DNA of 37,482 bases from JACCUZ01 sp038246575 (GTDB lineage: Bacteria > Actinomycetota > Actinomycetes > JACCUZ01): assembly GCA_038246575.1 (NCBI GenBank), contig JBBRVU010000019.1, positions 1-37,482 on the forward strand. The letters run 5' to 3'. A model generated the notes under the pieces. That model ran no database searches and had not been told where the DNA came from. It saw only the letters and a list, made by a program, of their open reading frames with translations. Within the stretch, counting starts at the first letter, position 1; every line of letters starts with the position of its first letter. The position numbers were made by a program, and so were the translations under genes. Below, piece after piece: positions 19,099-27,505 of the stretch.

Positions 19099-20130
19099 TC
19101 AGTGCCGGGGCTCGGAGATCAAGACCTGCTGGAGCGCCTCGAACTCCTCGACGCACTTGCCCGAACCCAGCGCCACCGAGTCCAGCGGACGGTCGGTGAT
19201 GTGGATGGGCATACCGGTCTCGTGGCGCAGCCGCTCGGCGAGTCCCTTGAGCAGTGCGCCACCGCCGGTGATCACGATGCCGCGGTCCATGATGTCGCCC
19301 GAGAGCTCGGGCGGGCACTTGTCCAACGTCGTCTTGACTGCGTCGACGATCGAGTTCACGGGCTCCTCGACGGCCTTACGGATCTCCTCGGCACTCACCA
19401 CGATCGTCTTCGGCAGCCCGGACACGAGGTCGCGGCCGCGGATCTCGGCGTGCGGCTCGTCCGGCGACGGGAACGCCGAGCCGATCGCCATCTTGATCTC
19501 CTCGGCGGTGCGCTCGCCGAGCATCAGGGAGTACTCCTTCTTGACGTACGTGATGATGGCGGCGTCCAGCTCGTCGCCGCCGGTCCGGATGGACTGGCTG
19601 GTGACGATGCCGCCGAGGGAGATGACCGCCACCTCGGTCGTGCCACCGCCGATGTCCACGACCATGTTGCCCGTGGGCTCGTGAACCGGCAGCCCGGAAC
19701 CGATGGCCGCAGCCATGGGCTCCTCGATGATGTAGACCTTGCGGGCCCCGGCGGCATAGCCGGCGTCCTTGACCGCACGCTGCTCGACCCCGGTGATGCC
19801 ACTGGGGACGCAGACGACGATGCGCGGCTTGGCGAGGTGGCGGCGGCGGTGCACCTTCTGGATGAAGTAGCGCAGCATCCGCTCGGTGGTGTCGAAGTCG
19901 GCGATGACACCATCCTTGAGCGGGCGGATCGCGACGATGTTGCCCGGGGTGCGGCCGATCATCTTCTTGGCCTCGGCGCCCACGGCGAGGATCCCGCCGG
20001 TGTTGGTGTTGATCGCGACGACGGACGGCTCGTTGAGCACGATCCCCTTGCCGCGGACGTAGACCAGGGTGTTGGCGGTGCCGAGATCAACTGCCATGTC
20101 CCGGCCGATAAACGACATCTTCGTACCCAT
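19099..20130 (-). CDS. mreB: Actin-like rod shape-determining protein MreB
   Basis: A 343-residue bacterial actin that positions the wall-elongation complex. Nucleotide-binding motifs are visible: phosphate-1 DLGTANTLVYVRGKG (about 14-28), phosphate-2 DIGGGTTEVAVISLGG (about 165-180) and the adenosine motif ITGGGALLKGL (near 295). KPRIVVCVPSGITGVEQRA and EEPMAAAIG are typical. ATG at 20130 has GGAAGG 7 nt upstream; the frame stays open further upstream, but the extra text has no family similarity. First gene of mreB-mreC-mreD-mrdA-rodA, with a promoter-like element 70 nt upstream. Confidence 0.97.
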   Translation of the reverse strand: MGTKMSFIGRDMAVDLGTANTLVYVRGKGIVLNEPSVVAINTNTGGILAVGAEAKKMIGRTPGNIVAIRPLKDGVIADFDTTERMLRYFIQKVHRRRHLAKPRIVVCVPSGITGVEQRAVKDAGYAAGARKVYIIEEPMAAAIGSGLPVHEPTGNMVVDIGGGTTEVAVISLGGIVTSQSIRTGGDELDAAIITYVKKEYSLMLGERTAEEIKMAIGSAFPSPDEPHAEIRGRDLVSGLPKTIVVSAEEIRKAVEEPVNSIVDAVKTTLDKCPPELSGDIMDRGIVITGGGALLKGLAERLRHETGMPIHITDRPLDSVALGSGKCVEEFEALQQVLISEPRH

Positions 20131-20199
20131 GCACGGCCCTTCCGAGTTGCCCACCAGCTGATCTTGTTGCCCGACGTCCGCCTCAGCGAAGGTTCCAGC

Positions 20200-20205
20200 A
20201 TCGTA
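20200..20205 (-). promoter_or_regulatory. Probable -10 element of mreB
   Basis: TACGAT on the minus strand (20205-20200) is a strong TAnnnT -10 in the 122-bp gap upstream of mreB. No clear -35 is seen. Initiation near 20193 would leave a leader of about 63 nt containing the GGAAGG ribosome site. Confidence 0.35.
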
Positions 20206-20252
20206 TCGGCGGGAGGCCAGGTGGACCTGTAGGGCGCGCGGCGAACCAGATC

Positions 20253-21053
20253 TCAGCAGGTCCGGCGCCAGGCCCCCAGCTCGAGGTGCTTGCGGATCGA
20301 GCTGAGGCCCAGCCGACTGGATGTCGGGCAGAACTGACGCTTGGTGGCGCGGTACTCCGCGTGGAACACCGCCTTCCCCGCACGCAGGAACGGTCGGTAG
20401 GCCCCGCACTCGTCGTACTGCACGCATTGTTCGTTGACTGCGAAGTCGAAGTACGGCTGAAGCGCTCTGACCTGGTCAAGATCGTTCTTCAGTCCGACCG
20501 ACATGCCTCGACGATGGGCCAGCCGGGCCAGCATGATGTTGTACCTGAGCTGGTGAGCGGCGGTCAGAGGAAAGCCGGTGCGGTTGGTGAATCCGTCGAC
20601 GTTGTCCGGTTCGACGGCGTCGAAGCCCTTCCGGCGGCACTCGTCCATGCGGCTGGCCATGATCGGCCGCAGCACCGAGCGCCGGCGGATGTCCAGCCAG
20701 CGCTCACCGGGCCAGCCGTCCAGCGGCCGACCCAGGACGGACGACGGGAATGCGGCACGATCCGGGCGCCATCGCTCGTAGGACCCCGCACTGACGTAGC
20801 AGATGACCTTCCGGCCCCGGGCGTGCAGCCTGCGTACGACAGAACGCGGCACTTCGGCGTCGATGTCGAAGACCTCCGCTCGCACAGTGGTGTCGATGCG
20901 GCCATCGAGCTGCCACTGCCACGACGCGCCCTGAGCCGGCCGCCAGACCTCCCGCGCGGACGACGCCGGTGCGGCTCCCCCCGACAGGACGGCGACTGCG
21001 GTCACGACCACCAGAGCGCGACCGGCGGCGTGGAACAGTCGGGCCCTGGGCAT
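20253..21053 (-). CDS. Secreted GH114-like endo-alpha-1,4-polygalactosaminidase family protein
   Basis: A 266-residue exported protein. The signal peptide is residues 1-30 (ARLFHAAGRALVVVTAVAVL core, likely cleavage after ASSA). The mature part matches the GH114 / TM1410-like TIM barrel: WQWQLDG, FDIDAEV, GRKVICYVSAGSYERWRPD, WLDIRR, CRRKGFDAVEPDNVDGF and MSVGLKNDLDQ. The Asp in FDID and the Glu/Asp in VEPDNVDG are the probable catalytic acids. Family members cleave galactosamine-containing polysaccharides, but the substrate here is unknown. Six Cys in the mature part, including one as the last residue, suggest disulfides. The ATG at 21053 is preferred because it opens the signal peptide and has a -10 element directly upstream. 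An in-frame start at 21164 would add 37 residues before it. Confidence 0.85.
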   Translation of the reverse strand: MPRARLFHAAGRALVVVTAVAVLSGGAAPASSAREVWRPAQGASWQWQLDGRIDTTVRAEVFDIDAEVPRSVVRRLHARGRKVICYVSAGSYERWRPDRAAFPSSVLGRPLDGWPGERWLDIRRRSVLRPIMASRMDECRRKGFDAVEPDNVDGFTNRTGFPLTAAHQLRYNIMLARLAHRRGMSVGLKNDLDQVRALQPYFDFAVNEQCVQYDECGAYRPFLRAGKAVFHAEYRATKRQFCPTSSRLGLSSIRKHLELGAWRRTC

Positions 21054-21059
21054 CCGAAC

Positions 21060-21065
21060 AGGGTA
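21060..21065 (-). promoter_or_regulatory. -10 element giving a leaderless GH114 transcript
   Basis: TACCCT (21065-21060, minus strand) ends 6 nt before the ATG at 21053, so transcription would start at or next to the start codon. No Shine-Dalgarno sequence precedes the ATG, which supports a leaderless mRNA. The rest of the 152-bp gap to ndk holds nothing recognisable. Confidence 0.4.
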
Positions 21066-21205
21066 GAGGGCCCTCACGAGGCAAGCGACGCGACGGAACC
21101 AGTCGAGACGCCCAGGTTCATCGGCCCACCCTGAACGGGGGAACGCATGACCGCGGTCGGCCACTTCCTCACGCTGCGTGACAGCGGGACGATCCGTGCC
21201 GGTGG

Positions 21206-21613
21206 CTATCCGGCCGAGAAGAAGAGCGCGATCTCGCGCGCGGCCGACTCCGCCGAGTCCGAGGCGTGCACCAGGTTCTCCCGGTTCGACAGCGACAGGT
21301 CGCCGCGGATGGTGCCGGGAGCGGCGTCCCGGCCGTCGGTCGCCCCGTTGAGGGCCCGGACGACCGCGACCGCCTGGTCGCCCTCGAGCACCATCGCGAC
21401 GAGCGGCCCTGAGGTCACGAAAGCACGCAGGGGGGGATAGAAGTCACGGTCGACGTGCTCGGCGTAGTGGCGGTCGGCAGTCTCGCCGTCGATCTCGCGC
21501 AGGTCCATGGCGACGATGCGCAGCCCCTTGCGCTCGAACCGGCGCAGGACCTCACCCACCAGCCCGCGTCGGACAGCGTCGGGCTTGATCAGGACCAGCG
21601 TGTGCTCACTCAC
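21206..21613 (-). CDS. ndk: Nucleoside diphosphate kinase
   Basis: A 135-residue NDK, which transfers the gamma phosphate from ATP to other NDPs through a phospho-His. It begins SEHTLVLIKPDAVRRGLVGE, with NGATDGRDAAPGTIRGDL and the active-site text NLVHASDS, where His is catalytic. The length is standard. The GTG at 21613 fits the family start; an upstream in-frame start at 21631 would add six residues and overlap the DUF4233 gene. Follows folC and DUF4233 on the same strand, a common actinobacterial order. Confidence 0.97.
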   Translation of the reverse strand: MSEHTLVLIKPDAVRRGLVGEVLRRFERKGLRIVAMDLREIDGETADRHYAEHVDRDFYPPLRAFVTSGPLVAMVLEGDQAVAVVRALNGATDGRDAAPGTIRGDLSLSNRENLVHASDSAESAAREIALFFSAG

Positions 21614-21623
21614 GGGCGGGACC

Positions 21624-21971
21624 TTACCCACCCGCCGGGGAGTCCCTGCCCTCTGCCTCGCGCTGGAGGCGGGCGACCCGGCGGCCGAGGTAGAGCGCCA
21701 GGCCCCAGAGACCGGCGAACACCAGCCCGAGGAAGAACATCGCCGGCACGACCAGCCCGGCGGCGATCACGGCGACCTGCAGGACGGTGCCCACGGCGTA
21801 CCCCCACGGGCGACCCAGCAGCCCGGCGGCCACCAGGCAGGCGACCGCCAGCGTCGCTCCCACAGCCCACAGCGTGGCGTGGTCGACATCGGAGAGCGTG
21901 CGCGCCACCAGGGTGGCGAAGAACACGACGAGCCCCTCGAACACCAGGATCGCCGCTGCGATCCCCCTCAC
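21624..21971 (-). CDS. DUF4233 membrane protein
   Basis: A 115-residue protein with four predicted membrane helices: IAAAILVFEGLVVFFATLVA, TLWAVGATLAVACLVAAGLL, GYAVGTVLQVAVIAAGLVV and MFFLGLVFAGLWGLALYLG, then a basic C-terminus. The opening RGIAAAILVFEGLVV and the GLLGRPWGY turn match DUF4233, a family found almost only between folC and ndk in actinobacteria. Function unknown. The GTG start has GAGG 8 nt upstream and lies 13 nt after folC. Confidence 0.88.
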   Translation of the reverse strand: MRGIAAAILVFEGLVVFFATLVARTLSDVDHATLWAVGATLAVACLVAAGLLGRPWGYAVGTVLQVAVIAAGLVVPAMFFLGLVFAGLWGLALYLGRRVARLQREAEGRDSPAGG

Positions 21972-21984
21972 GGCGCGACCTCGG

Positions 21985-23397
21985 TCATGAGTCGGATCGG
22001 CCGAGCAGGGTGCGGGCCTCGGCCACGGTCACGATCGACCCGGTGACGAGCACGCCCGAGGTGCCGAGCTCGCCCTCGCTCTCGGCCAGGTCCACCGCCG
22101 ACTCGATCGCGTTGTCCAGCCGGGGCACCACCTCCACCCGGTCGGACCCGAAGATCTCGACGGCGATCGCGCCGAGGTCGTCGGCTGAGATGGCCCGAGG
22201 GGAGGACGTCTGCGTCACGACCACCTCTGCCAGCAGCGGCTCGAACGGCTCCAGGATCCCGCGTACATCCTTGTCCGCCATCACAGCGACGACGCCCACG
22301 AGCCGGGTGAATCCGAACGTCTCCTCCAGGGCCGCCGCAGCCGCCCGGGCGCCGGCCGGGTTGTGGGCGGCGTCGAGGATCACCGTCGGCGACGTGCGGA
22401 CGACCTCCAGTCGGCCAGGAGACGTGACGCCCGCGAAGCCGGCGCGGACGATGTCGACGTCCAGGCGACCACGCTCGGCATGCCCCCCGCCGAGGAAGGC
22501 CTCCACAGCCGCGAGCGCACAGGCCGCGTTGTGGGCCTGATGGACGCCGTGCAGCGGCAGGAACACCTCGTCGTACTCCCCCGCGAGCCCGCGCAGCGCC
22601 AGCAGCTGGCCGCCGACGGCGAGGGTGCGCGAGAGCACGCCGAACTCCATGCCTTCCCGGGCCACGATCGCGCCGACCTCGACGGAGCGGCGGAGCAGCA
22701 CCTCCGCGGCCGGCAACGGCTGCTGGGCGAGCACGCCGTACGACGTGGCCTTGAGGATCCCCGCCTTCTCCGCAGCGATCTCCTCGACCGAGGTCCCGAG
22801 GAAGTGCGTGTGGTCGATGTCGATCGGTGTCACGACGGAGACCACCGCGTCAGCCACGTTGGTCGCGTCCCACGACCCGCCCATGCCGATCTCGACCACG
22901 CTGACATCGACCGGCGCTTCCGCGAACGCGGCGTAGGCCATGGCCGCGAGGACCTCGAAGAACGACAGGCGGACGTCATGCCGGGAGTCGACCAGGTCGA
23001 GGTAGGGGGCCACGTCCTCGTACGTCGCCACGAACCGTTCCGGGTCGACGGAGCGGCCGTCGAGGCTGATCCGCTCACGCATCGAGTGCAGGTGCGGGCT
23101 GGTGAACCGCCCGGTCCGCAGGCCGAACTCGCGCAGCAGACGCTCGATCATGCGGGTGGTGGAGGTCTTGCCGTTGGTGCCGGCGACATGGATGACGGGA
23201 ACCGCAGCCTGCGGCGAGCCGAGCAGGTCGAGCAGCTCAGCGATCCGGTCCAGCGACGGGGTGAGGTCGTGCTCCGGCGCCCGGGCGAGGATCGCCCGCT
23301 CGACGCTGATGGCCCGAGCCGCGAGCTCACGGGCCCGGGCGTTGTCGCGCGCCCGGACGGCGAGCTCGCGGTCCTGGGCTCCTGCCGCGTCCGTCAC
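21985..23397 (-). CDS. folC: Bifunctional folylpolyglutamate synthase / dihydrofolate synthase
   Basis: A 470-residue Mur-ligase-fold enzyme that adds glutamate to dihydropteroate and to reduced folates. The P-loop VIHVAGTNGKTSTTRM is near residues 73-88, followed by TGRFTSPHLHSMRERI. EIGMGGSWDATN and TPIDIDHTHFLG carry the metal-binding residues. The C-terminal domain has ILDAAHNPAGARAAA. GTG at 23397 is chosen because a TAGACT -10 sits 7 nt upstream, giving a leaderless start. An in-frame ATG at 23442 would overlap the divergent valS start by 2 bases and is less likely. Confidence 0.95.
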   Translation of the reverse strand: MTDAAGAQDRELAVRARDNARARELAARAISVERAILARAPEHDLTPSLDRIAELLDLLGSPQAAVPVIHVAGTNGKTSTTRMIERLLREFGLRTGRFTSPHLHSMRERISLDGRSVDPERFVATYEDVAPYLDLVDSRHDVRLSFFEVLAAMAYAAFAEAPVDVSVVEIGMGGSWDATNVADAVVSVVTPIDIDHTHFLGTSVEEIAAEKAGILKATSYGVLAQQPLPAAEVLLRRSVEVGAIVAREGMEFGVLSRTLAVGGQLLALRGLAGEYDEVFLPLHGVHQAHNAACALAAVEAFLGGGHAERGRLDVDIVRAGFAGVTSPGRLEVVRTSPTVILDAAHNPAGARAAAAALEETFGFTRLVGVVAVMADKDVRGILEPFEPLLAEVVVTQTSSPRAISADDLGAIAVEIFGSDRVEVVPRLDNAIESAVDLAESEGELGTSGVLVTGSIVTVAEARTLLGRSDS

Positions 23398-23404
23398 GCC
23401 CGCG

Positions 23405-23410
23405 AGTCTA
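23405..23410 (-). promoter_or_regulatory. -10 element of folC (leaderless)
   Basis: TAGACT on the minus strand (23410-23405) is 7 nt before the folC GTG, so initiation would fall at the start codon. No -35 match is evident. It faces away from the valS -10 in the same 43-bp gap. Confidence 0.4.
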
Positions 23411-23426
23411 GGCAGCGCCTCGACCG

Positions 23427-23432
23427 TAGGAT
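23427..23432 (+). promoter_or_regulatory. -10 element of valS (leaderless)
   Basis: TAGGAT (23427-23432) is 8 nt before the valS ATG and no ribosome-binding site is present, so the valS mRNA is predicted to begin at or very near its start codon. Confidence 0.45.
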
Positions 23433-23440
23433 CGTCGCCC

Positions 23441-26053
23441 ATGGGACAGCAGACGACCGACTCGGGTGCCACGAGGGAGGACACCGTCACGCGGGACGCG
23501 CGGGTGCCGGAGAAGCCCACCATCGAGGGCCTGGAAGAACGCTGGGCCAACGCGTGGCAGGAGCAGGGCACCTACCGCTTCGACCGGAGCAAGACCCGCG
23601 AGCAGGTCTTCTCGATCGATACACCCCCGCCCACCGTCAGCGGCACGCTGCACGTCGGGCACGTCTTCTCCTACACCCACACCGACGTGATCGCGCGCTA
23701 CCGCCGGATGCGCGGCTACGAGGTCTTCTACCCGATGGGGTGGGACGACAACGGGCTGCCCACCGAGCGCCGGGTCCAGCTGACCTACGGCGTCCGGGTC
23801 GACCCCGCGCTGCCCTTCGACCCCGACTTCGCCCCGCCGGCCAAGCCGGATCCCAAGAAGCAGGTGCCGATCTCGCGACGGAACTTCGTCGAGCTGTGCG
23901 AACGCTGGTCGGACGAGACCGAAGCCCTGTACGAGTCGCTGTGGCGTCGGCTTGGCCTCTCTGTGGACTGGACCCAGAAGTACACGACGATCAGCCCGAC
24001 GTCGATCACCGCCGCTCAGCGCGCGTTCCTGCGCAACCTGGCCCGCGGTGAGGCGTACCAGGCCGAGGCGCCGGGGCTGTGGGACGTGACCTACCAGACC
24101 GCCGTTGCCCAGGCCGAGCTCCAGGCACGTGAGTACCCAGGCCACCTGCACCGCGTCGCCTTCCACGGCGAGGACGCACCCGTGCACATCGAGACGAGCC
24201 GGCCCGAGCTCATCCCTGCCTGCGTCGCGCTGGTGGCCCACCCCGACGACGAGCGCTACCGACCCCTGGTCGGCACGACTGTGCGCTCGCCGCTGTTCGG
24301 CGTCGAGCTGCCCGTCCTGGCCCATCCGGCGGCCGAACCGGACAAGGGCGCCGGGATCGCGATGGTCTGCACGTTCGGCGACCTCACCGACGTGCTGTGG
24401 TGGCGTGAGCTGCAGCTGCCGACCCGCTCCGTGGTCGGCCGCGACGGGCGGCTGCTCCGCGACGTTCCCGAGTGGCTGACCGACCCTGGCTCCGCCCCGG
24501 CCTACGCAGAGCTGGCCGGCAAGACGACGTTCTCCGCCAGGACGGCGATCGTTGACCTGCTGCGCGCCTCCGGCGATCTCGTCGGTGACCCGACACCGAC
24601 CCAGCGGATGGCCAACTTCTACGAGAACGGCGACAAGCCGCTCGAGATCGTCACCAGCCGGCAGTGGTACATCCGCAACGGTGGCCGCGACGAGGACCTG
24701 CGAGAGCGGTTCCTCGCCCGTGGGCGCGAGCTCGAGTGGGTGCCGGAGTACATGAAGCAGCGCTACGACAACTGGGTCGGCGGACTGAACGGCGACTGGC
24801 TGATCAGTCGGCAGCGGTTCTCCGGCGTGCCCTTCCCCGTCTGGTACCCGCTGACCGCCGACGGCGAGGTCGACCATGCCCGGCCGCTGGTGCCTCGCGA
24901 GGAACAGCTGCCCGTCGACCCCGCGTCGCAAGCACCCGAGGGTTACACCGAGGATCAGCGCGACCAGCCCGGCGGCTTCACCCGGGACCCGGACGTCATG
25001 GACACCTGGGCCACGTCGTCGCTGTCACCGCTGATCGTCTGCGGGTGGGAGCGCGACCCGGACCTGTTCTCCCGGACCTTCCCCATGGACATGCGGCCGC
25101 AGGCGCACGAGATCATCCGCACCTGGCTGTTCTCGACCGTTGTGCGCAGCCACTACGAGATGGGCACCCTGCCGTGGCGGACCGCGGCGATCTCCGGCAT
25201 CGTCGCTGACCCCAAGCGCGAGAAGATGTCGAAGTCCAAGGGGAACGTGGTCGACCCGCTGGACGTCCTGCAGCGCTACGGACCCGACGCGGTCCGGTGG
25301 CGGGCGGCGGGTGCCCGGCCGGGCACCCACAGCCCGTTCGACGAGGCTCAGATGAAGATCGGGCGCCGCTTGGCCATCAAGATCCTCAACGCCAGCAAGT
25401 TCGTTCTGTCCCTGGGCGCGACCGAGGAGCCAGCAGCGATCATCGGGGCGCTGGACCGCTCGCTGCTGGCCGGGCTCGCCGGCGTGGTCCGCGATGCGAC
25501 CGAGGCGCTGGAGGCCTACGAGTACACCAGGGCACTCGAGGCCTCGGAGACCTTCTTCTGGGCCTTCTGCGACGACTACCTCGAGCTCGTGAAGGATCGC
25601 GCGTACGGCGGGCAGAGCGCGTCGGCGGCGGGGTCAGCCAAGGCCACCCTGGCTGCCGGCCTGTCGGTGCAGCTGCGGCTCTTCGCTCCGTTCCTGCCGT
25701 TCGTGACCGAGGAGGTCTGGTCCTGGTGGCAGGACGGGTCGGTGCACCGGGCGTCCTGGCCGGACCCGGACGAGGTCATCACCTGGGCCGGGGACGTCGA
25801 CGCTGCCGTGATGGCCGATGCGTCCACGGTGCTGGCCGGCGTCCGTAGGGCGAAGTCCGAGGCCAAGACCTCGATGCGCACCGAGGTGTCCCTGGCGACC
25901 GTCACCGGTCCCCAGGCGTCCTTGGACCGGGTGCACCACGCTGCGCCTGACCTGCGTGCGTCGGGTCGCATCGCCGAGCTGCGCCTCGTGCCGGGCGGCG
26001 GCGGACTCAGCACGACGGTGGAGCTCGCTGGGCAGGCGGACCCGCCCGCCTGA
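23441..26053 (+). CDS. valS: Valine-tRNA ligase (archaeal-like type)
   Basis: An 870-residue class I synthetase charging tRNA-Val. The ATP site has HVGH at 71-74 and KMSKS at 595-599. The editing domain carries GAGIAMVCTFGDLTDVLWW near 305-323. The text YPMGWDDNGLPTERRVQ replaces the GTDHAGIATQ of common bacterial ValRS; the DDNGLPTE form is typical of archaea and of a few bacteria such as Rickettsia. The C-terminal anticodon-binding region includes FLPFVTEEVWSWWQDGSVH, and there is no long C-terminal coiled coil. It is the only plus-strand gene in the core part, divergent from folC and convergent with clpX, 23 bp apart. Confidence 0.96.
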   Translation: MGQQTTDSGATREDTVTRDARVPEKPTIEGLEERWANAWQEQGTYRFDRSKTREQVFSIDTPPPTVSGTLHVGHVFSYTHTDVIARYRRMRGYEVFYPMGWDDNGLPTERRVQLTYGVRVDPALPFDPDFAPPAKPDPKKQVPISRRNFVELCERWSDETEALYESLWRRLGLSVDWTQKYTTISPTSITAAQRAFLRNLARGEAYQAEAPGLWDVTYQTAVAQAELQAREYPGHLHRVAFHGEDAPVHIETSRPELIPACVALVAHPDDERYRPLVGTTVRSPLFGVELPVLAHPAAEPDKGAGIAMVCTFGDLTDVLWWRELQLPTRSVVGRDGRLLRDVPEWLTDPGSAPAYAELAGKTTFSARTAIVDLLRASGDLVGDPTPTQRMANFYENGDKPLEIVTSRQWYIRNGGRDEDLRERFLARGRELEWVPEYMKQRYDNWVGGLNGDWLISRQRFSGVPFPVWYPLTADGEVDHARPLVPREEQLPVDPASQAPEGYTEDQRDQPGGFTRDPDVMDTWATSSLSPLIVCGWERDPDLFSRTFPMDMRPQAHEIIRTWLFSTVVRSHYEMGTLPWRTAAISGIVADPKREKMSKSKGNVVDPLDVLQRYGPDAVRWRAAGARPGTHSPFDEAQMKIGRRLAIKILNASKFVLSLGATEEPAAIIGALDRSLLAGLAGVVRDATEALEAYEYTRALEASETFFWAFCDDYLELVKDRAYGGQSASAAGSAKATLAAGLSVQLRLFAPFLPFVTEEVWSWWQDGSVHRASWPDPDEVITWAGDVDAAVMADASTVLAGVRRAKSEAKTSMRTEVSLATVTGPQASLDRVHHAAPDLRASGRIAELRLVPGGGGLSTTVELAGQADPPA

Positions 26054-26076
26054 ACCCGTCGCGGCCAGCGCAGGGA

Positions 26077-27363
26077 TCAGGCTGACTTCTCGCGCCGCTC
26101 GCGCTTCTGGGTCTCGCGGGGAACCAGCGTCGGGTTGACGTGCTCGAGCACGACCTCGCCGGTGATGACGACCTTGGCGACGTCCTTGCGGGAGGGCACT
26201 TCGTACATCACGGAGAGCAGGACCTCCTCCATGATGGCGCGAAGGCCACGTGCACCGGTGCCCCGCAGGATGGCCTGGTCGGCGATCGCCTCCAGCGCGT
26301 CCTCGGTGAACTCCAGCTCGACCCCGTCTAGGTCGAAGAGCCGCTCGTACTGCTTGACGAGGGCGTTGCGCGGCTCGGTGAGGATGCGGACCAGCGCGTC
26401 CTGGTCGAGGTTGCGCACGTTGGTGATGACCGGCAGCCGGCCGATGAACTCGGGGATCATGCCGAACTTGAGCAGGTCCTCGGGCAACACGTCGCCGAAC
26501 ACGTCGGCGGAGTCCCGGTCGGCCTTGGAGTGCAAGGTGGCGCTGAAGCCGAGCCCCTTGCGTCCGATCCGGCCCTCGACGATCTTCTCGAGCCCGGAGA
26601 ACGCGCCGCCCACGATGAACAGCACGTTGGTGGTGTCGATCTGGATGAACTCCTGGTGCGGGTGCTTGCGCCCACCCTGCGGCGGCACTGAGGCAGTCGT
26701 GCCCTCGAGGATCTTCAGCAGCGCCTGCTGCACGCCCTCGCCGGAGACGTCACGCGTGATCGACGGGTTCTCGCTCTTGCGAGCGATCTTGTCGACCTCA
26801 TCGATGTAGATGATGCCCGTCTCGGCCTTCTTGACGTCGTAGTCAGCGGCCTGGATCAGCTTGAGCAGGATGTTCTCGACGTCCTCGCCCACGTAGCCGG
26901 CCTCGGTGAGCGCGGTCGCGTCGGCGATGGCGAAGGGCACGTTGAGCATCCGGGCCAGCGTCTGTGCCAGGTGGGTCTTGCCGCACCCGGTCGGCCCGAT
27001 GAGCAGGATGTTGGACTTGGCCAGCTCGACGTGGTCGTCGCGGTGGGCTTTCGACGGCCCCGACTCCCCGGCCTGCACTCGCTTGTAGTGGTTGTAGACC
27101 GCCACTGCCAGGGCCTTCTTGGCCGAGTCCTGCCCGACGACATAGGAGTCGAGGAACTCGCAGATCTCGATCGGTTTGGGCAGTTCTTCCCACTTGAGGT
27201 CGGAGCTCTCGGAGAGCTCCTCCTCGATGATCTCGTTGCAGAGGTCGATGCACTCGTCACAGATGTAGACGCCGGGACCGGCGATGAGCTTCTTGACCTG
27301 CTTCTGGCTCTTGCCGCAGAACGAGCACTTCAGCAGGTCACCGCCATCTCCGATGCGTGCCAC
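26077..27363 (-). CDS. clpX: ATP-dependent Clp protease ATP-binding subunit ClpX
   Basis: A 428-residue AAA+ unfoldase that feeds substrates to ClpP. The zinc-binding domain has Cys at 13, 16, 35 and 38 (CSFC, CDEC). Walker A is GPTGCGKT (123-130), Walker B is IIYIDEVDK, and the substrate pore loop GYVGED is present. GRIGRKGLGF matches the ClpP-contact IGF-loop region, though the usual IGF tripeptide reads LGF here. Sensor and C-terminal small-domain text ILRGTGARGLRAIMEEVLL is standard. The GTG start is preceded by GGGAGAGG. A TACGGT element about 60 nt upstream could be its -10; transcription separate from clpP2 is possible (142-bp gap). Confidence 0.97.
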   Translation of the reverse strand: MARIGDGGDLLKCSFCGKSQKQVKKLIAGPGVYICDECIDLCNEIIEEELSESSDLKWEELPKPIEICEFLDSYVVGQDSAKKALAVAVYNHYKRVQAGESGPSKAHRDDHVELAKSNILLIGPTGCGKTHLAQTLARMLNVPFAIADATALTEAGYVGEDVENILLKLIQAADYDVKKAETGIIYIDEVDKIARKSENPSITRDVSGEGVQQALLKILEGTTASVPPQGGRKHPHQEFIQIDTTNVLFIVGGAFSGLEKIVEGRIGRKGLGFSATLHSKADRDSADVFGDVLPEDLLKFGMIPEFIGRLPVITNVRNLDQDALVRILTEPRNALVKQYERLFDLDGVELEFTEDALEAIADQAILRGTGARGLRAIMEEVLLSVMYEVPSRKDVAKVVITGEVVLEHVNPTLVPRETQKRERREKSA

Positions 27364-27505
27364 CTGGCTGCCTCTCCCTCTCGCGGACCTCGGCCGTGCG
27401 GCGAGGTCATGTCAGTCCCGACCGTACCCCGGTAGGGGCCCGGACGCCTCCATTACCGCGCCGATGGGACCAGCCGGGCGAGTCCCGTTCGGCGCGGCAC
27501 CGGGC

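Noticed and set aside
20131..20427. N-terminal extension of MreB by up to 99 residues
   Set aside because: The added text has no MreB similarity, while the ATG at 20130 has a good ribosome site and the family N-terminus.
23408..24931. Minus-strand open frame of about 500 codons opposite valS
   Set aside because: Antisense to valS, which has complete synthetase motifs; no recognisable domain of its own.
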